Shown: piece by piece, positions 34,398 to 43,644 of the stretch
Layout: every line of letters starts with the position of its first letter
Numbering within the stretch: position 1 is the stretch's first letter
DNA from: Pseudomonas sp. WS 5079
Lineage (GTDB): Bacteria; Pseudomonadota; Gammaproteobacteria; Pseudomonadales; Pseudomonadaceae
DNA length: 64,000 nucleotides
Reading direction: 5' to 3'
Assembly: GCF_012985465.1 (NCBI RefSeq)
Contig: NZ_JAAQWN010000002.1
Coordinates: 1-64,000, forward strand
Notes under the pieces: model-generated
What the model was told of the DNA's origin: nothing
Database searches by the model: none
What the model saw: the letters and a program-made list of their open reading frames with translations, nothing else
Translations under genes and position numbers: made by a program

Positions 34398-35030
34398 ATG
34401 GGACACGCGCTGAAAATCTTGGGTCGCACTTCGTCCATCAACGTACGAAAAGTCCTGTGGACCTGCCAGGAACTGGCAATCCCCTACGAGCGCGAAGACT
34501 GGGGCATCGGTTTCACGCCCACCCAGTCGCCAGAATTCCTAGCCCTGAACCCCAACGCCCAGATCCCGGTGATCATCGACGACAACGGCGTGCTGTGGGA
34601 GTCCAATACCATCTGCCGCTACCTGGTGGGCTTGCACCAGCGCCATGACTTGCTGCCCGCCGCCCCCGCGCCACGGGCCAGGGTCGAGCAATGGATGGAC
34701 TGGCAAGCCACCGAACTCAACCCGTCCTGGGGCTATGCCTTCCACGCCCTGGTGCGCCAGAACCCGGACTTCCAGGAGCCGCAGCGCATTGCTGGCGGTG
34801 TGCGCGGTTGGAACGACAAGATGGGGTTGCTGGAGCAGCAACTGAGCAAAACCGGCGCCTATGTGGCTGGCGACACCTTCAGCCTCGCCGATATCCTGAT
34901 CGGCCTGTCGGTGCACCGCTGGCGGATGACACCCATGGAGCACCCGTCCTACCCGGCTGTCGATGCGTACTACGCCCTGCTCAGCCAGCGCCCAGGTTTC
35001 CAGGCCTTTGCCCTCGACGGTCACAACTAA
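34398..35030 (+). CDS. Glutathione S-transferase
   Basis: 210 residues. Thioredoxin-like N-terminal domain with RTSSINVRKVLWTCQELAIPYE (Ser/Asn active-site region at about 11-14), NPNAQIPVI with the cis-Pro, and the glutathione gamma-Glu site ESNTICRYL. The helical C-terminal domain carries the N-capping YVAGDTFSLADILIGL. Cytosolic; substrate unknown. The ATG at 34398 follows GGGAAG. A dehydrogenase gene starts 10 bp after the stop, so the two are likely cotranscribed. Confidence 0.92.
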   Translation: MGHALKILGRTSSINVRKVLWTCQELAIPYEREDWGIGFTPTQSPEFLALNPNAQIPVIIDDNGVLWESNTICRYLVGLHQRHDLLPAAPAPRARVEQWMDWQATELNPSWGYAFHALVRQNPDFQEPQRIAGGVRGWNDKMGLLEQQLSKTGAYVAGDTFSLADILIGLSVHRWRMTPMEHPSYPAVDAYYALLSQRPGFQAFALDGHN

Positions 35031-35040
35031 GGATTACACG

Positions 35041-35778
35041 ATGAAAGGACTCAACGTACTGCTCACCGGCGCCTGCGGCAGGATCGGCAAGACATTTTTC
35101 GAAGCGTCGAAAGATCGCTACCGCTTTACCCTCACCGACCGCGTCGCACCGGGCTTCGCCCTCGACGGCCATCGCTTCGTGCAGGCCGACTTGAGTGACA
35201 AAACGGCCCTCACCGCGCTGCTCGACGGCATCGACGTGGTTGTGCACCTGTCGGGCATTCCCCACGCCAGCGCCACCTTCGACGAACTGCTCCCCAACAA
35301 TATCCTCGCCACCACCTATCTGTTCGAAGCGGCTGTGGCCGCCAACGTCAAGCGCCTGGTCTTCGCCAGCAGCGCCCAGACCATCGAAGGCTACCCGGTG
35401 GATCGGCAAATCACCCCAGGCATGCCGGTGCTGCCGGCCAACCTGTATGGCGTGAGCAAATGCTACGGCGAAGCGCTGTGCGGCTATTACGCTGCCAAAA
35501 CCCCACTCTCCACCATCGCGTTACGCATTGGCGCGTTTGAATTTGCCCAAACCCACGACCTGAACAACGCCCGCGACCTCAGCGCCTGGCTCAGCCCCCG
35601 GGATGCCGTGCAACTGTTGCAGCGCTCGGTGGAGGCCGAGGGGGTCAAGCACCTGATCGCCCATGGCATTTCCAATAACCGCTTCAAGCGCCTGGACTTG
35701 AGCGAGACCACACGGGTTCTTGGGTATCAGCCGCAGGACGATGCCTTCCAGGTCTTCGAGATTCCCATCACCTACTGA
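35041..35778 (+). CDS. NAD-dependent epimerase/dehydratase, uronate dehydrogenase-like
   Basis: 245 residues. Extended SDR with LLTGACGRIGK (7-17) as NAD-binding motif, HLSGIPH, and the catalytic YGVSKCYGE (Tyr-x3-Lys). The short length and the LRIGAFEF, SAWLSPRDAVQLL segment resemble uronate dehydrogenases that oxidise galacturonate/glucuronate, but substrate cannot be fixed from sequence. It is probably in one unit with the GST gene. GATTACACG precedes the ATG, a weak ribosome site, so it may rely on coupling. Confidence 0.8.
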   Translation: MKGLNVLLTGACGRIGKTFFEASKDRYRFTLTDRVAPGFALDGHRFVQADLSDKTALTALLDGIDVVVHLSGIPHASATFDELLPNNILATTYLFEAAVAANVKRLVFASSAQTIEGYPVDRQITPGMPVLPANLYGVSKCYGEALCGYYAAKTPLSTIALRIGAFEFAQTHDLNNARDLSAWLSPRDAVQLLQRSVEAEGVKHLIAHGISNNRFKRLDLSETTRVLGYQPQDDAFQVFEIPITY

Positions 35779-35927
35779 AGGCAATGGCCGCCGACGGCAA
35801 ACATTGGCCGTCGGCAACCCGCTTGCTGCCTAAAGACTGCCCTCACAGCCAATGAACACAGGGGTTTAGGTCCCGGCACGCTAATTGCTAAACCCTATGG
35901 ACCGTTCAAAACCACAGGTGCCCGATC

Positions 35928-36428
35928 ATGTTGGTCAATACCCAAGTCTCGTCCGTGATCCAACAGTCCAAACGCCCCGACCTGGACCCGGCCAACGCCG
36001 CCGCCAGCGCGCTGTACAGCGGCGTGATGCAGAACGTGCAGAACGCCGTTGCCGCAACCCAGGTGCAAGCAACGCAAAAGGCTACCGACACCACGGCCAG
36101 CAATGTGGATGCCGCGTTTGCCAAGACCCGCCTGCAACTGCAAGCAACGCCGCCGACCAGCGCCACGCCGGCCACCTCAGCCAATACCCAGGCTCGCACA
36201 GAATTCAATGAGTACATGACCAAGACGCCGGCCGAGCGCATTCGCGATCAGATCCTCAAGGAAAAGGGCCTGACCGAAGAAGAAGTGAAAGCGATGCCTA
36301 TAGAACAGCAGAATGCCATTGCCCTGGAAGTGACTGAGCGCCTGAAAATGCAGGCGGCGCAGCAGTTTGCCGAGAAGACTGCCGACCCGCAGATCAAGGC
36401 CGTGAAAGATACCCTGGCGGCGATCTGA
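35928..36428 (+). CDS. Hypothetical helical protein
   Basis: 166 residues, Ala/Gln/Thr-rich and mostly helical. The N-terminal 90 residues are of low complexity (ATQVQATQKATDTTAS...). The C-terminal part has an ordered EKGLTEEEVKAMPIEQQNAI helix pair. No Cys, signal peptide or membrane span. Conserved-looking in Pseudomonas but with no function that I know. A 20-bp REP hairpin (36437-36456) follows the stop. Confidence 0.72.
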   Translation: MLVNTQVSSVIQQSKRPDLDPANAAASALYSGVMQNVQNAVAATQVQATQKATDTTASNVDAAFAKTRLQLQATPPTSATPATSANTQARTEFNEYMTKTPAERIRDQILKEKGLTEEEVKAMPIEQQNAIALEVTERLKMQAAQQFAEKTADPQIKAVKDTLAAI

Positions 36429-36436
36429 CCCGTGTA

Positions 36437-36456
36437 GGAGCCGGCAAGCCGGCTCC
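36437..36456 (+). repeat. Minimal REP hairpin
   Basis: GGAGCCGGC-AA-GCCGGCTCC, a perfect 9-bp stem with 2-nt loop between convergent genes. The same 20 bp occurs at 62214-62233. Confidence 0.85.
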
Positions 36457-36465
36457 GTTGGGGGG

Positions 36466-37785
36466 CTATTGCAGTTGCAGGGTGGAGTTGAACTGACCGA
36501 TGGCATCCACCACATGCCGCGAGCCTTCCTGGATCTCCAGGATCACCTGCCCCGCTTCATTGGCCAACTCCACCCCCAGCCCGGTACGGCTCAGGCTCGA
36601 CTGCATGCTCGATACCGCGCTCAGGGACAAATCGTGGTTTTTGCGCACCACATCGACAATCTCGATCGTCGCCTGGCTGGTACGCGCCGCCAGGCTGCGC
36701 ACCTCGTCCGCCACCACTGCAAAACCACGGCCGTGCTCACCCGCGCGGGCGGCTTCAATTGCCGCGTTGAGTGCCAACAGGTTGGTTTGATCGGCAATCC
36801 CGCGAATGGTCTGCACGATGGTGCCGATAATGTCCGACTGCTTGCTCACCGCATCGATGCTCAACGCCGCTTCATTCAGGTCACGGGAGATTTCTTCGAT
36901 GATCTGCACCGTCTGCTGCACCACTTGCGAGCCCTTGCGGGCGCAGGCGTCGTTCTGTACCGAAGTGGCGTGGGCCGAGTCGGCAGCGTTACGCAAGGTG
37001 GTGACCTGTTCGGTGATGTCACTGGCGAACTTCACCACTTTGTACAGGCGGCCGTTGGTATCGAAGATTGGGTTGTAGGAGGCTTCCAGAAAAAGTGTCT
37101 GACCCTGCTTGTTGCGCCGTTCAAAACGGTGGGAGTGGAATTCGCCGCGGTTGAGCGAGGCCCAGAATGCTTTGTAAGCCGGCGACTCCACCTCGGCGCG
37201 GTGGCAAAACATGCTGTGGTGCTGGCCAACGATTTCGCCGAGGGAATACTGCACCGTCTTCAGGAAATTCTGGTTGGCATTGAGGATCTGCCCCTGGGGC
37301 GTGAACTCAATGACGGCCATGGAACGGCCGATGGCGTCGATCAGGCTTTGGTTTTCATGTTCACGGTGGATCCGCTCGGAAATATCCGACGCCACCTTGA
37401 TCACGCTCTGCACCTGTTTATCCGGGCCGAACACTGGCATGTAGCTGGCCTCCAGCCACACTTCCTGACCGCTCTTGGTCAACCGCATGAACGTGCCGCT
37501 GATGGGCTCGCCCTGGGCCAGGTCGCGCCACAACTTGGCGTAGGCGTCGCTGCGGTAGTAGGACTCTTCACAGAAGATTCGATGGTGTTTGCCGCGTACT
37601 TCCTCGGCGCTGTAGCCCATGGTCCTACAGAAGTTTTCGTTGGCATCCAGTACCACGCCGTCGCGATCGAACTCGATCATCGCCATCGAACGACTGATGG
37701 CCGCGAGCTTGGCTTGGGCCTGGGTCAGCGCACAGGAAAAACGCTCGATTTCCAGCAGGTCGGATTTGTGGTGGAGGTTAAACAT
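36466..37785 (-). CDS. Soluble PAS-PAS chemoreceptor, second BdlA-like paralogue
   Basis: 439 residues, the same length and order as the protein at 7040-8359: PAS1 (about 20-135, with [20 protein letters not shown]), PAS2 (about 145-255, with [16 protein letters not shown]), then MCP (about 275-439, with [21 protein letters not shown]). The PAS cores keep WLEASY and FLEASYNP. No membrane span. The linker between PAS2 and MCP differs, and the PAS2 FCHRAE insert is distinct, which argues for old paralogy rather than recent duplication. Likely cue is redox or c-di-GMP, as for BdlA; inferred only. Confidence 0.9.
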   Translation of the reverse strand: MFNLHHKSDLLEIERFSCALTQAQAKLAAISRSMAMIEFDRDGVVLDANENFCRTMGYSAEEVRGKHHRIFCEESYYRSDAYAKLWRDLAQGEPISGTFMRLTKSGQEVWLEASYMPVFGPDKQVQSVIKVASDISERIHREHENQSLIDAIGRSMAVIEFTPQGQILNANQNFLKTVQYSLGEIVGQHHSMFCHRAEVESPAYKAFWASLNRGEFHSHRFERRNKQGQTLFLEASYNPIFDTNGRLYKVVKFASDITEQVTTLRNAADSAHATSVQNDACARKGSQVVQQTVQIIEEISRDLNEAALSIDAVSKQSDIIGTIVQTIRGIADQTNLLALNAAIEAARAGEHGRGFAVVADEVRSLAARTSQATIEIVDVVRKNHDLSLSAVSSMQSSLSRTGLGVELANEAGQVILEIQEGSRHVVDAIGQFNSTLQLQ

Positions 37786-38293
37786 GATCGGATCACCTTC
37801 AGCGCTGTCTTTGAATGACGGTTAGTTCTTGGATTTGACCCAGTACAACTTTCCACAAAACAGGCAAACGCATCCGTCCAGAGACAGGACAAGTGTCAGG
37901 CGATAGATAAATGATGGCCAATCGGAGAGTCCATGGGGCAACGCTCGCTGCAAGGCATCCTTTTCTTGATGACCCCCTCAGGGGTCCGCTTTAACCGACA
38001 CACGTAAATCCATTTAACCTGATGCTCCTTTTTTCCCGGCGCTTTGACATACGCACTCATCTATTCACGGTTTGTATAGTGCTCATCAATCACTATGCAA
38101 TCGGCCACCCAAAACGCTTCATATGGCAAGCGACATAAGTGGTTATGGGTGAGCATAGACAGGGCTTGGCGCTATGCAAGGCCAGTAATCAGCCAGTATT
38201 GATGAACAGGTATTGGAGGGGGACGTGCGGGGGGATGTCAGTGTGTATCGATACCGTATAGGAGCGAGCACGCTCGCTCCTATAGTCAGGCAC
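37786..38293. other. 508-bp gap: promoter region and small hairpins
   Basis: No convincing gene of usual size. It holds the upstream region of the chemoreceptor gene, the hairpin GACCCC-CTCA-GGGGTC (37971-37986), an ATAGTG-N9-CACTAT inverted repeat (38076-38096) and a perfect 13-bp stem TATAGGAGCGAGC / GCTCGCTCCTATA with 2-nt loop (38257-38284) just after the peptide gene below. It is more AT-rich than its surroundings. Confidence 0.6.
38257..38284 (-). terminator. Perfect hairpin after the small peptide gene
   Basis: 13-bp arms and 2-nt loop. It lies 9 bp after the stop of the minus-strand peptide gene at 38294-38410 and could end its transcript. No T-run follows on that strand. Confidence 0.6.
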
Positions 38294-38410
38294 TCAGTGA
38301 CCGAACAGGCCTGTCTCGGTTTTCTTGGCTTTTTTGTCCGCGCGTTTTTCATCGGCGGTCTTTGCCGGTTTCTTCTTCGCGGCTTTCTTTGAATCCATAC
38401 CTTTGGCCAT
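38294..38410 (-). CDS. 38-residue lysine-rich small protein
   Basis: ATG at 38410 reads MAKGMDSKKAAKKKPAKT, then a second basic stretch, and ends KKTETGLFGH before TGA. It has 13 lysines in 38 residues and no hydrophobic core, so it is likely disordered and nucleic-acid-binding or ribosome-associated. GGAG lies 9 bp upstream of the ATG and a strong hairpin follows the stop, which supports a real gene despite its size. Function unknown. Confidence 0.65.
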   Translation of the reverse strand: MAKGMDSKKAAKKKPAKTADEKRADKKAKKTETGLFGH

Positions 38411-38524
38411 GATGCATGCTCCACTAACAGAGGAAGTAACAAGGGGTATAACACCTATTGCCCAACAGAAGGCGCTTTGCCCGACTTATAATCCCCGGCC
38501 CTTGATCACGCCTGTCGAACTACC

Positions 38525-38941
38525 ATGCCCGAGTTGCACATTGATCTACTGGCAGAGCCCCTGTGGCCGCTGCTGAACAAGTTCTACCGCAGCCACAATT
38601 CCTCGATGAAAGCCCTCAAGGGCGGCCAGTTGTGGGTGGCGCGCAATAGCGAGATTGTCGCCGGGCTGTGCCTGAGCCCTGTGGTCGGCGGCCAGTGGCT
38701 GACCGGGCTGTTTGTCGATCCGACATTGCGCGGGCAAGGGCTGGCAGCGCGGCTGATCGCCAAAGCCATCGCGCCTGTTGAAGGCACCGTGTGGTTACTG
38801 TGCCACCCCGACCTGGAAGAATTTTATGCCGCCCAGGGCTTCAGCCAGCAGACCGTGTTGCCACAGTCGTTGGCCGAGCGCCTGGTGCGCTATAAACGCA
38901 ACAAGCCGATGATTGCCATGGGCCTGTGCCGCCAGGGTTAA
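38525..38941 (+). CDS. GNAT-family N-acetyltransferase
   Basis: 138 residues. Acetyl-CoA motif [14 protein letters not shown] (about 65-78), followed by [18 protein letters not shown], the usual last strand-helix pair. The N-terminal [22 protein letters not shown] is common in this compact GNAT type. Substrate unknown. Its stop overlaps the convergent deformylase stop by four bases. Confidence 0.87.
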   Translation: MPELHIDLLAEPLWPLLNKFYRSHNSSMKALKGGQLWVARNSEIVAGLCLSPVVGGQWLTGLFVDPTLRGQGLAARLIAKAIAPVEGTVWLLCHPDLEEFYAAQGFSQQTVLPQSLAERLVRYKRNKPMIAMGLCRQG

Positions 38942-39477
38942 GCGTCGGCGGCGGGATCCAGCTCCGGGAACATCACCTCGATAAACCCGAATTTGCTGAA
39001 GTCTGTAATCCGCGAGGGGTACAGGCGGCCGATCAGGTGGTCGCACTCATGCTGCACCACCCGCGCGTGGAAACCGTCGGCAATCCGCACAATCGGCTCG
39101 CCCTTGGGATCAAACCCCTCGTAGCGAATCTGCTGGTAGCGATCCACCGCACCGCGCAACCCAGGTACTGACAGGCAGCCTTCATAGCCCTCCTCCAGCA
39201 CCGGGCTCAGCGGGGTAATCAGCGGGTTGATCAGGATGGTCTGGGGCACCGCCGGCGCATCCGGGTAGCGCTCGCTGCTCTCGAAGCCGAAAATCACCAG
39301 TTGCAGGTCGACACCGATCTGCGGCGCGGCCAGGCCGACGCCGCCCACGTGCTCCATGGTCTGGAACATGTCATCGATCAACTGCCACAGCTCGGGGCTG
39401 TCGAACATTTCCGGTGGCACCGGTGGCGCGATACGCAGCAGGCGCTCATCGCCCATTTTCAGGATTTCACGAATCAT
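38938..39477 (-). CDS. def: Peptide deformylase (additional copy)
   Basis: 179 residues. All three PDF motifs are intact: [10 protein letters not shown] (about 46-55), EGCLSVPG (metal Cys) and [12 protein letters not shown] (two metal His and catalytic Glu). It removes formyl groups from nascent proteins. The chromosomal housekeeping def is usually next to fmt, which is not seen here, so this is probably a second deformylase. It is 3 bp downstream of the yihY gene on the same strand, suggesting an operon. Confidence 0.92.
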   Translation of the reverse strand: MIREILKMGDERLLRIAPPVPPEMFDSPELWQLIDDMFQTMEHVGGVGLAAPQIGVDLQLVIFGFESSERYPDAPAVPQTILINPLITPLSPVLEEGYEGCLSVPGLRGAVDRYQQIRYEGFDPKGEPIVRIADGFHARVVQHECDHLIGRLYPSRITDFSKFGFIEVMFPELDPAADA

Positions 39478-39480
39478 CGG

Positions 39481-40434
39481 TCAGGTTTCATCAGTGGTGG
39501 GCTTGGGAATCGAATGGTCCCGGCCAAGGCCCGAGACATGCTGTTTTTGATCAGGGTGGTGCTCGCCAAAATCCTTCTCACCGGGGTCCTTGCCTTCGGC
39601 AGACATATGCTCGATCACTGCGTTCATCTCCGCGCCCAGCAGCAGCACGGCGGCGGAAATATAGAAGTACAACAGTAGGACGATGATCGCGCCGATGCTG
39701 CCGTACATGGCGTTGTAGTCGGCGAAGGTCTTGACGTAATAGCCAAAGCCCAGTGAAGCCACGATCCAGACCACCACCGCCAGCACCGAGCCTGGCGTGA
39801 TAAAGCGAAATTTCTGCTTCACGTCCGGCATCACGTAGTACATCAAGGCCACGGCGAACATCAGCAGGATCACGATCAACGGCCAGCGCAAGATGGTCCA
39901 CAGGGTCACGACGAATTCCTGCATGCCGATCTGCCCGGCCAGCCATTCCATCACTTGCGGCCCCAGGACCATCAACGCGGCGGCGGCCAGCAACATGCCA
40001 GCGATGCCCACGGTGTAGAGAATCGACAGCGGGAAACGTTTCCAGATCGGCCGGCCTTCCACCACGTCGTAGGCGGCGTTCATCGCACTCATCATCAGGC
40101 GCACGCCCGCCGAGGCGGTCCACAGCGCAATGACGATACCCACCGACAGCAGCCCACCCTTGGATTGCTGCAACTGGTCGATCACCGGGTTGACCTGCTC
40201 CAGGGCCTGGGGCGGCAACACCAGTTCCGACTGCAGGCGCAACCAGCTGAAGAAGTCCGGCAGATGCAGGAAACCGATCAGGGCAATCAGGAACAGCAGG
40301 AAGGGGAACAGCGAAAACAGCATCTGGTAGGCCAGTGCCGAGGCGTAGGTAGGCATCTCGTCGTCGATGAACTCTGTGACGGTGCGCATCAATACGCGGT
40401 GCAGCGGCAGATCTTTTAATACCGGAAAAATCAT
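39481..40434 (-). CDS. YihY/BrkB-family inner-membrane protein
   Basis: 317 residues, six predicted membrane helices. The N-terminal FIDDEMPTYASALAYQMLFSLFPFLLFLIAL is diagnostic for the YihY/BrkB family, as are GGLLSVGIVIALWTASAGVRLMMSAMNAAYDV and AVVVWIVASLGFGYYVKTFADYNAMYGSIGAII. The last 40 residues are charged and soluble. Transport role suggested for the family is unproven. The deformylase gene follows on the same strand. Confidence 0.92.
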   Translation of the reverse strand: MIFPVLKDLPLHRVLMRTVTEFIDDEMPTYASALAYQMLFSLFPFLLFLIALIGFLHLPDFFSWLRLQSELVLPPQALEQVNPVIDQLQQSKGGLLSVGIVIALWTASAGVRLMMSAMNAAYDVVEGRPIWKRFPLSILYTVGIAGMLLAAAALMVLGPQVMEWLAGQIGMQEFVVTLWTILRWPLIVILLMFAVALMYYVMPDVKQKFRFITPGSVLAVVVWIVASLGFGYYVKTFADYNAMYGSIGAIIVLLLYFYISAAVLLLGAEMNAVIEHMSAEGKDPGEKDFGEHHPDQKQHVSGLGRDHSIPKPTTDET

Positions 40435-40555
40435 AGCGTCTCCTTTCGCCGCAAAAGGTTGAGTTCGTGGGCGACTCAGGGGCCGTTTTCTACATCAAGG
40501 TAGCCTATTTGGCGACCTTGAAACAATTTCGAAACTTTAAACATCGGGTGTGACA

Positions 40556-40583
40556 CAAAAACGGCCATCCGTGGATGGCCGTT
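40556..40583 (-). terminator. Terminator of the CsbD gene
   Basis: AACGGCCATCC-AC-GGATGGCCGTT followed by T-rich sequence on the minus strand; 26 bp after the stop. Confidence 0.88.
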
Positions 40584-40608
40584 ATGCTGCATGGTGCAAA
40601 CGCTGGAA

Positions 40609-40800
40609 TCAGGCTTTGTCGACGGTATTCTTTACCGCGTCCTTGACCTTGCCGACCGCTTGCTGGGCTTCGCCCTTCTTCTCTTGGATCTTGCCTTCGG
40701 TCTCAAGCTTGGTGTTGTCAGTGGCTTTGCCGACACCTTGCTTGATGTTGCCGATGGCTTCGTTTGCTAAACCTTTTGCCTTATCCGCTGTGCTGCCCAT
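40609..40800 (-). CDS. CsbD-family stress protein
   Basis: 63 residues. MGSTADKAKGLANEAIGNIK, then the repeated KxxxG/A-rich helix pattern (GKIQEKKGEAQQAVGKVKDAV) is the CsbD signature. Small, highly charged and induced by stress in several bacteria. The ATG at 40800 follows GGAG at the right spacing, and a clean terminator follows. Confidence 0.92.
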   Translation of the reverse strand: MGSTADKAKGLANEAIGNIKQGVGKATDNTKLETEGKIQEKKGEAQQAVGKVKDAVKNTVDKA

Positions 40801-40999
40801 GGTATTTCTCCGTAAGAACAATCAAGGGTTTTGGTCATTACGTAAGGGTTGACCCTGGGCCTCTGCGCAGAGTTTCAATTATTTGCGTAAGGCATTTCAT
40901 CACCCAGCACAGGTTTGGCTTTATGTTTTGCGGCCAACCCCCGAGAATGCCCGGCAGATTCAGGCTCAACCGCTGAATAACAGATCCCGTAGGAAGGTT

Positions 41000-41377
41000 A
41001 TGAAACTCAATAAATCACAGGCCATCGCCCGCAGAAACCTGGAACTGGGCGGTGCCGTGCTCGGCGTCAACAACTGCCACTTCACCGACCTGGACCGCAA
41101 GCGCAACATCTGGTGGTTCGACCTGCCAGTGGCACGCATCGCCATCGGCCAGTACGAGTGGATTCATTTGTTGATGCACAACGCCGAGACCGACCAGTTG
41201 CTGCACCTGAAAGTACCGACCGTGTACCTGCGTGAAAAGCTTGAAGGGTTGGTGGTGCGCAATGCGGGCAAGCGCAAGCCGGAGATTACCCTGGAGCTGA
41301 GCGCGGACAAGGATTCGTTCCTGAAAGATGTACGCCCGGCAGGCGTTGGCGTGAGCTTCGCGCAGTTCGCCCTGTAA
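41000..41377 (+). CDS. Hypothetical protein
   Basis: 125 residues starting MKLNKSQAIARRNLELGG. AGGAAGG precedes the ATG, so the start is well supported. The protein has beta-rich character (WWFDLPVARIAIGQYEWIHLLMHN...) and a basic central patch (VVRNAGKRKPEITLEL). I do not recognise a family. REP sequence follows the stop. Confidence 0.75.
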   Translation: MKLNKSQAIARRNLELGGAVLGVNNCHFTDLDRKRNIWWFDLPVARIAIGQYEWIHLLMHNAETDQLLHLKVPTVYLREKLEGLVVRNAGKRKPEITLELSADKDSFLKDVRPAGVGVSFAQFAL

Positions 41378-41410
41378 ATACCCGATCACAAATGTGCGGG
41401 CTGACATGAC

Positions 41411-41438
41411 GCCATCGCGGGCAAGCCCGCTCCCACAG
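41411..41438 (-). repeat. Single REP element
   Basis: GCCATCGCGGGCAAGCCCGCTCCCACAG, with a decayed partner (AATGTGCGGGCTG) about 20 bp to the left. Confidence 0.8.
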
Positions 41439-41543
41439 GGGGTTGTGCTGTACAGGAGTTTTGAGTGTGGCCCAGGAAAAATGGCTTGTCGGGTCGCCGC
41501 ATCGCGGCGATAGCGGTGGGTCAGTCGAGACTCAGCGCCCAAT

Positions 41544-41571
41544 AAAAAGCCCCGCATGCGCGGGGCTTTTT
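41544..41571. terminator. Strong bidirectional terminator
   Basis: AAAAAGCCCCGC-ATGC-GCGGGGCTTTTT. Perfect stem with A-run and T-run, so it works on both strands; it ends fadD1 from the right. Confidence 0.93.
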
Positions 41572-41573
41572 GT

Positions 41574-43265
41574 TTACTTCTTCAGGCCAAGCTTCTTCAG
41601 CTCTTCATCACGCAACTCGCGACGCAGGATCTTGCCCACGTTGGTGGTCGGCAGTGCCTCGCGGAACTCGACAGCCTTGGGCACTTTGTAGCCGGTGACG
41701 TTGGCGCGCATGTGCTCCATCACCTGCTCCTTGGTCAGGGTCGCGCCCGGCTTGACCACGATGAACAGCTTAATGTGCTCGCCCGACTTTTCGTCCGGTA
41801 CACCAATGGCCGCGCATTGCAGTACGCCTGGCAGGCTTGCCAGCACGTCCTCCAGCTCGTTGGGGTAGACGTTGAAGCCGGAGACCAGAATCATGTCTTT
41901 CTTGCGGTCGACGATGCGCATGTAGCCGTCTGGCTGGATGATCGCGATATCACCGGTCTTCAACCAGCCTTCGCTGTCGAGCACTTCGGCGGTGGCGTCT
42001 TCACGCTGCCAATAGCCCTTCATCACTTGCGGGCCCTTGACGCACAGTTCGCCGATTTCACCCAGGGGCAACTCGACGCCCTCATCCGAGATGACTTTGC
42101 ACAGGGTCGAAGGCACCGGGATGCCGATGGTGCCGATCTGGATATTCTGGATTGGGTTGACCGTGGCCACCGGGCTGGTTTCGGTCATGCCGTAGCCTTC
42201 GCAGATATTGCAGCCGGTCACGGCTTTCCAACGCTCGGCGGCCGCCAGTTGCAGGGCCATGCCGCCCGACAGGGTGACCTTGAGCGCAGAGAAATCCAGC
42301 TTGCGAAAGCCTTCGTTGTTGCACAGGGCCACGAACAAGGTGTTCAGGCCGACAAAACCGCTGAACTTCCACTTCGACAACTCCTTGACCATCGCCGGCA
42401 GGTCGCGCGGGTTGCTGATCAGGATGTTGTGGTTGCCGATCAGCATCATCGCCATGCAATGAAAGGTGAAGGCATAGATATGGTAAAGCGGCAGCGGCGT
42501 GATCAGGATTTCGCAACCTTCATTGAGGTTGGAGCCCATCAGCGCCTTGCATTGCAGCATGTTGGCTACCAGGTTGCGATGGGTCAGCATCGCGCCCTTG
42601 GCTACGCCGGTGGTGCCACCGGTGTATTGCAGCACGGCCACGTCTTCGCTGGCAGGGCTGGCGTCGGTGACAGGTTGACCATGGCCCTTGGCCAGGACGT
42701 CGTTGAACTTGATCGCCTGGGGCAAGTGATAGGCCGGGACCATTTTCTTCACGTACTTGATGACGCTGTTGATCAGCAGCCGCTTGAGCGGCGGCAACAG
42801 GTCAGCCACTTCGGTGACGATCACGTGCTTGACGCCAGTCTTGGGCACGACCTTTTCTGCCAGGTGCGCCATGTTGGCCAGGCAGATCAGGGCCTTGGCC
42901 CCGGAGTCGTTGAACTGGTGTTCCATTTCCCGCGCGGTGTACAGCGGGTTGGTGTTGACCACGATCAGGCCGGCACGGATGGCACCGAACACGGCGACCG
43001 GGTATTGCAAGAGGTTGGGCAGTTGCACGGCGATTCGATCACCGGGCTGCAAGTCGGTATGCTGTTGCAGGTACGCGGCAAAGGCACCGGACAATTCGTA
43101 CAGCTCACCGTAGGTGATTGTCTTGCCCAGGTTGCTGAAAGCCGGTTTGTTGGCGAAGCGCTGGCAGGACTGTTTCAGTACCGCCTGAATATTTTGATAC
43201 TCGTCTGGATTGATGTCTGCAGCAATCCCGGCGGGGTACTTATCCTTCCAAAAGTCTTCGATCAT
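41574..43265 (-). CDS. fadD1: Long-chain fatty-acid-CoA ligase FadD1
   Basis: 563 residues. AMP-binding fold with the P-loop-like YTGGTTGVAKGA (about 212-223), GYGMTETSPV motif, TGDIAIIQPDGYMRIVDRKKD, and the catalytic lysine region PTTNVGKILRRELR. It activates long-chain fatty acids with ATP and CoA at the inner face of the membrane. fadD2 lies upstream on the same strand, as in other pseudomonads (fadD1/fadD2 with phaJ1 nearby). The 379-bp gap with a REP pair suggests a separate promoter. Confidence 0.95.
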   Translation of the reverse strand: MIEDFWKDKYPAGIAADINPDEYQNIQAVLKQSCQRFANKPAFSNLGKTITYGELYELSGAFAAYLQQHTDLQPGDRIAVQLPNLLQYPVAVFGAIRAGLIVVNTNPLYTAREMEHQFNDSGAKALICLANMAHLAEKVVPKTGVKHVIVTEVADLLPPLKRLLINSVIKYVKKMVPAYHLPQAIKFNDVLAKGHGQPVTDASPASEDVAVLQYTGGTTGVAKGAMLTHRNLVANMLQCKALMGSNLNEGCEILITPLPLYHIYAFTFHCMAMMLIGNHNILISNPRDLPAMVKELSKWKFSGFVGLNTLFVALCNNEGFRKLDFSALKVTLSGGMALQLAAAERWKAVTGCNICEGYGMTETSPVATVNPIQNIQIGTIGIPVPSTLCKVISDEGVELPLGEIGELCVKGPQVMKGYWQREDATAEVLDSEGWLKTGDIAIIQPDGYMRIVDRKKDMILVSGFNVYPNELEDVLASLPGVLQCAAIGVPDEKSGEHIKLFIVVKPGATLTKEQVMEHMRANVTGYKVPKAVEFREALPTTNVGKILRRELRDEELKKLGLKK

Positions 43266-43644
43266 GGAAGCCCACTCCTCAGCGACGCGAATTCATTCAC
43301 CGCATTTGATGCGATTATTATTTGTGTGTGTTTTTTAGGTGATTCTGGCTGTTTCAAGCAGGCCGAGAGGTCACAAAGCGCGCCGAGAGTAGCAGCTTTG
43401 CAATGGGCCGCCTAGAGCCAAAAGAAGGTCCTACAGTCATAAACATGACTCAAGAATATCCAGTAGTCACTTTTAGAGCAAAAATTCTATAAGCCGCAAA
43501 ACAGCTCTACTTTAAGGGCGTACGCAGTAAATGTGGGAGCTGGCTTGCCTGCGATGGCGGCGGGCCAGTCGATGCATCCTTCGACTGATACACCGCCATC
43601 GCAGGCAAGCCAGCTCCCACATCTGAATCGTGTTTCAGTTCATG
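43266..43644. other. 379-bp gap between fadD2 and fadD1
   Basis: No gene. The left 260 bp is AT-rich and should hold the fadD1 promoter on the minus strand. The right part is a REP pair (43531-43622). Confidence 0.7.
43531..43622. repeat. Perfect inverted REP pair
   Basis: 30-bp arms (ATGTGGGAGCTGGCTTGCCT... and its exact complement), enclosing an inner stem CAGTCGA / TCGACTG. This is one of the best-preserved pairs in the window. Confidence 0.93.

Noticed and set aside
38044..38081. TTGACA ... TATAGT as a sigma-70 promoter
   Set aside because: The two hexamers are 26 bp apart, too far for a functional pair.
38143..38454. 103-codon minus-strand frame over the small peptide gene
   Set aside because: It has no ribosome site or conserved pattern; the 38-codon frame on the same strand has both a ribosome site and a following hairpin.
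41556..43415. Long open frame (619 codons) on the plus strand
   Set aside because: It is antisense to fadD1, whose motifs are all intact; long antisense frames are common in high-GC genes.
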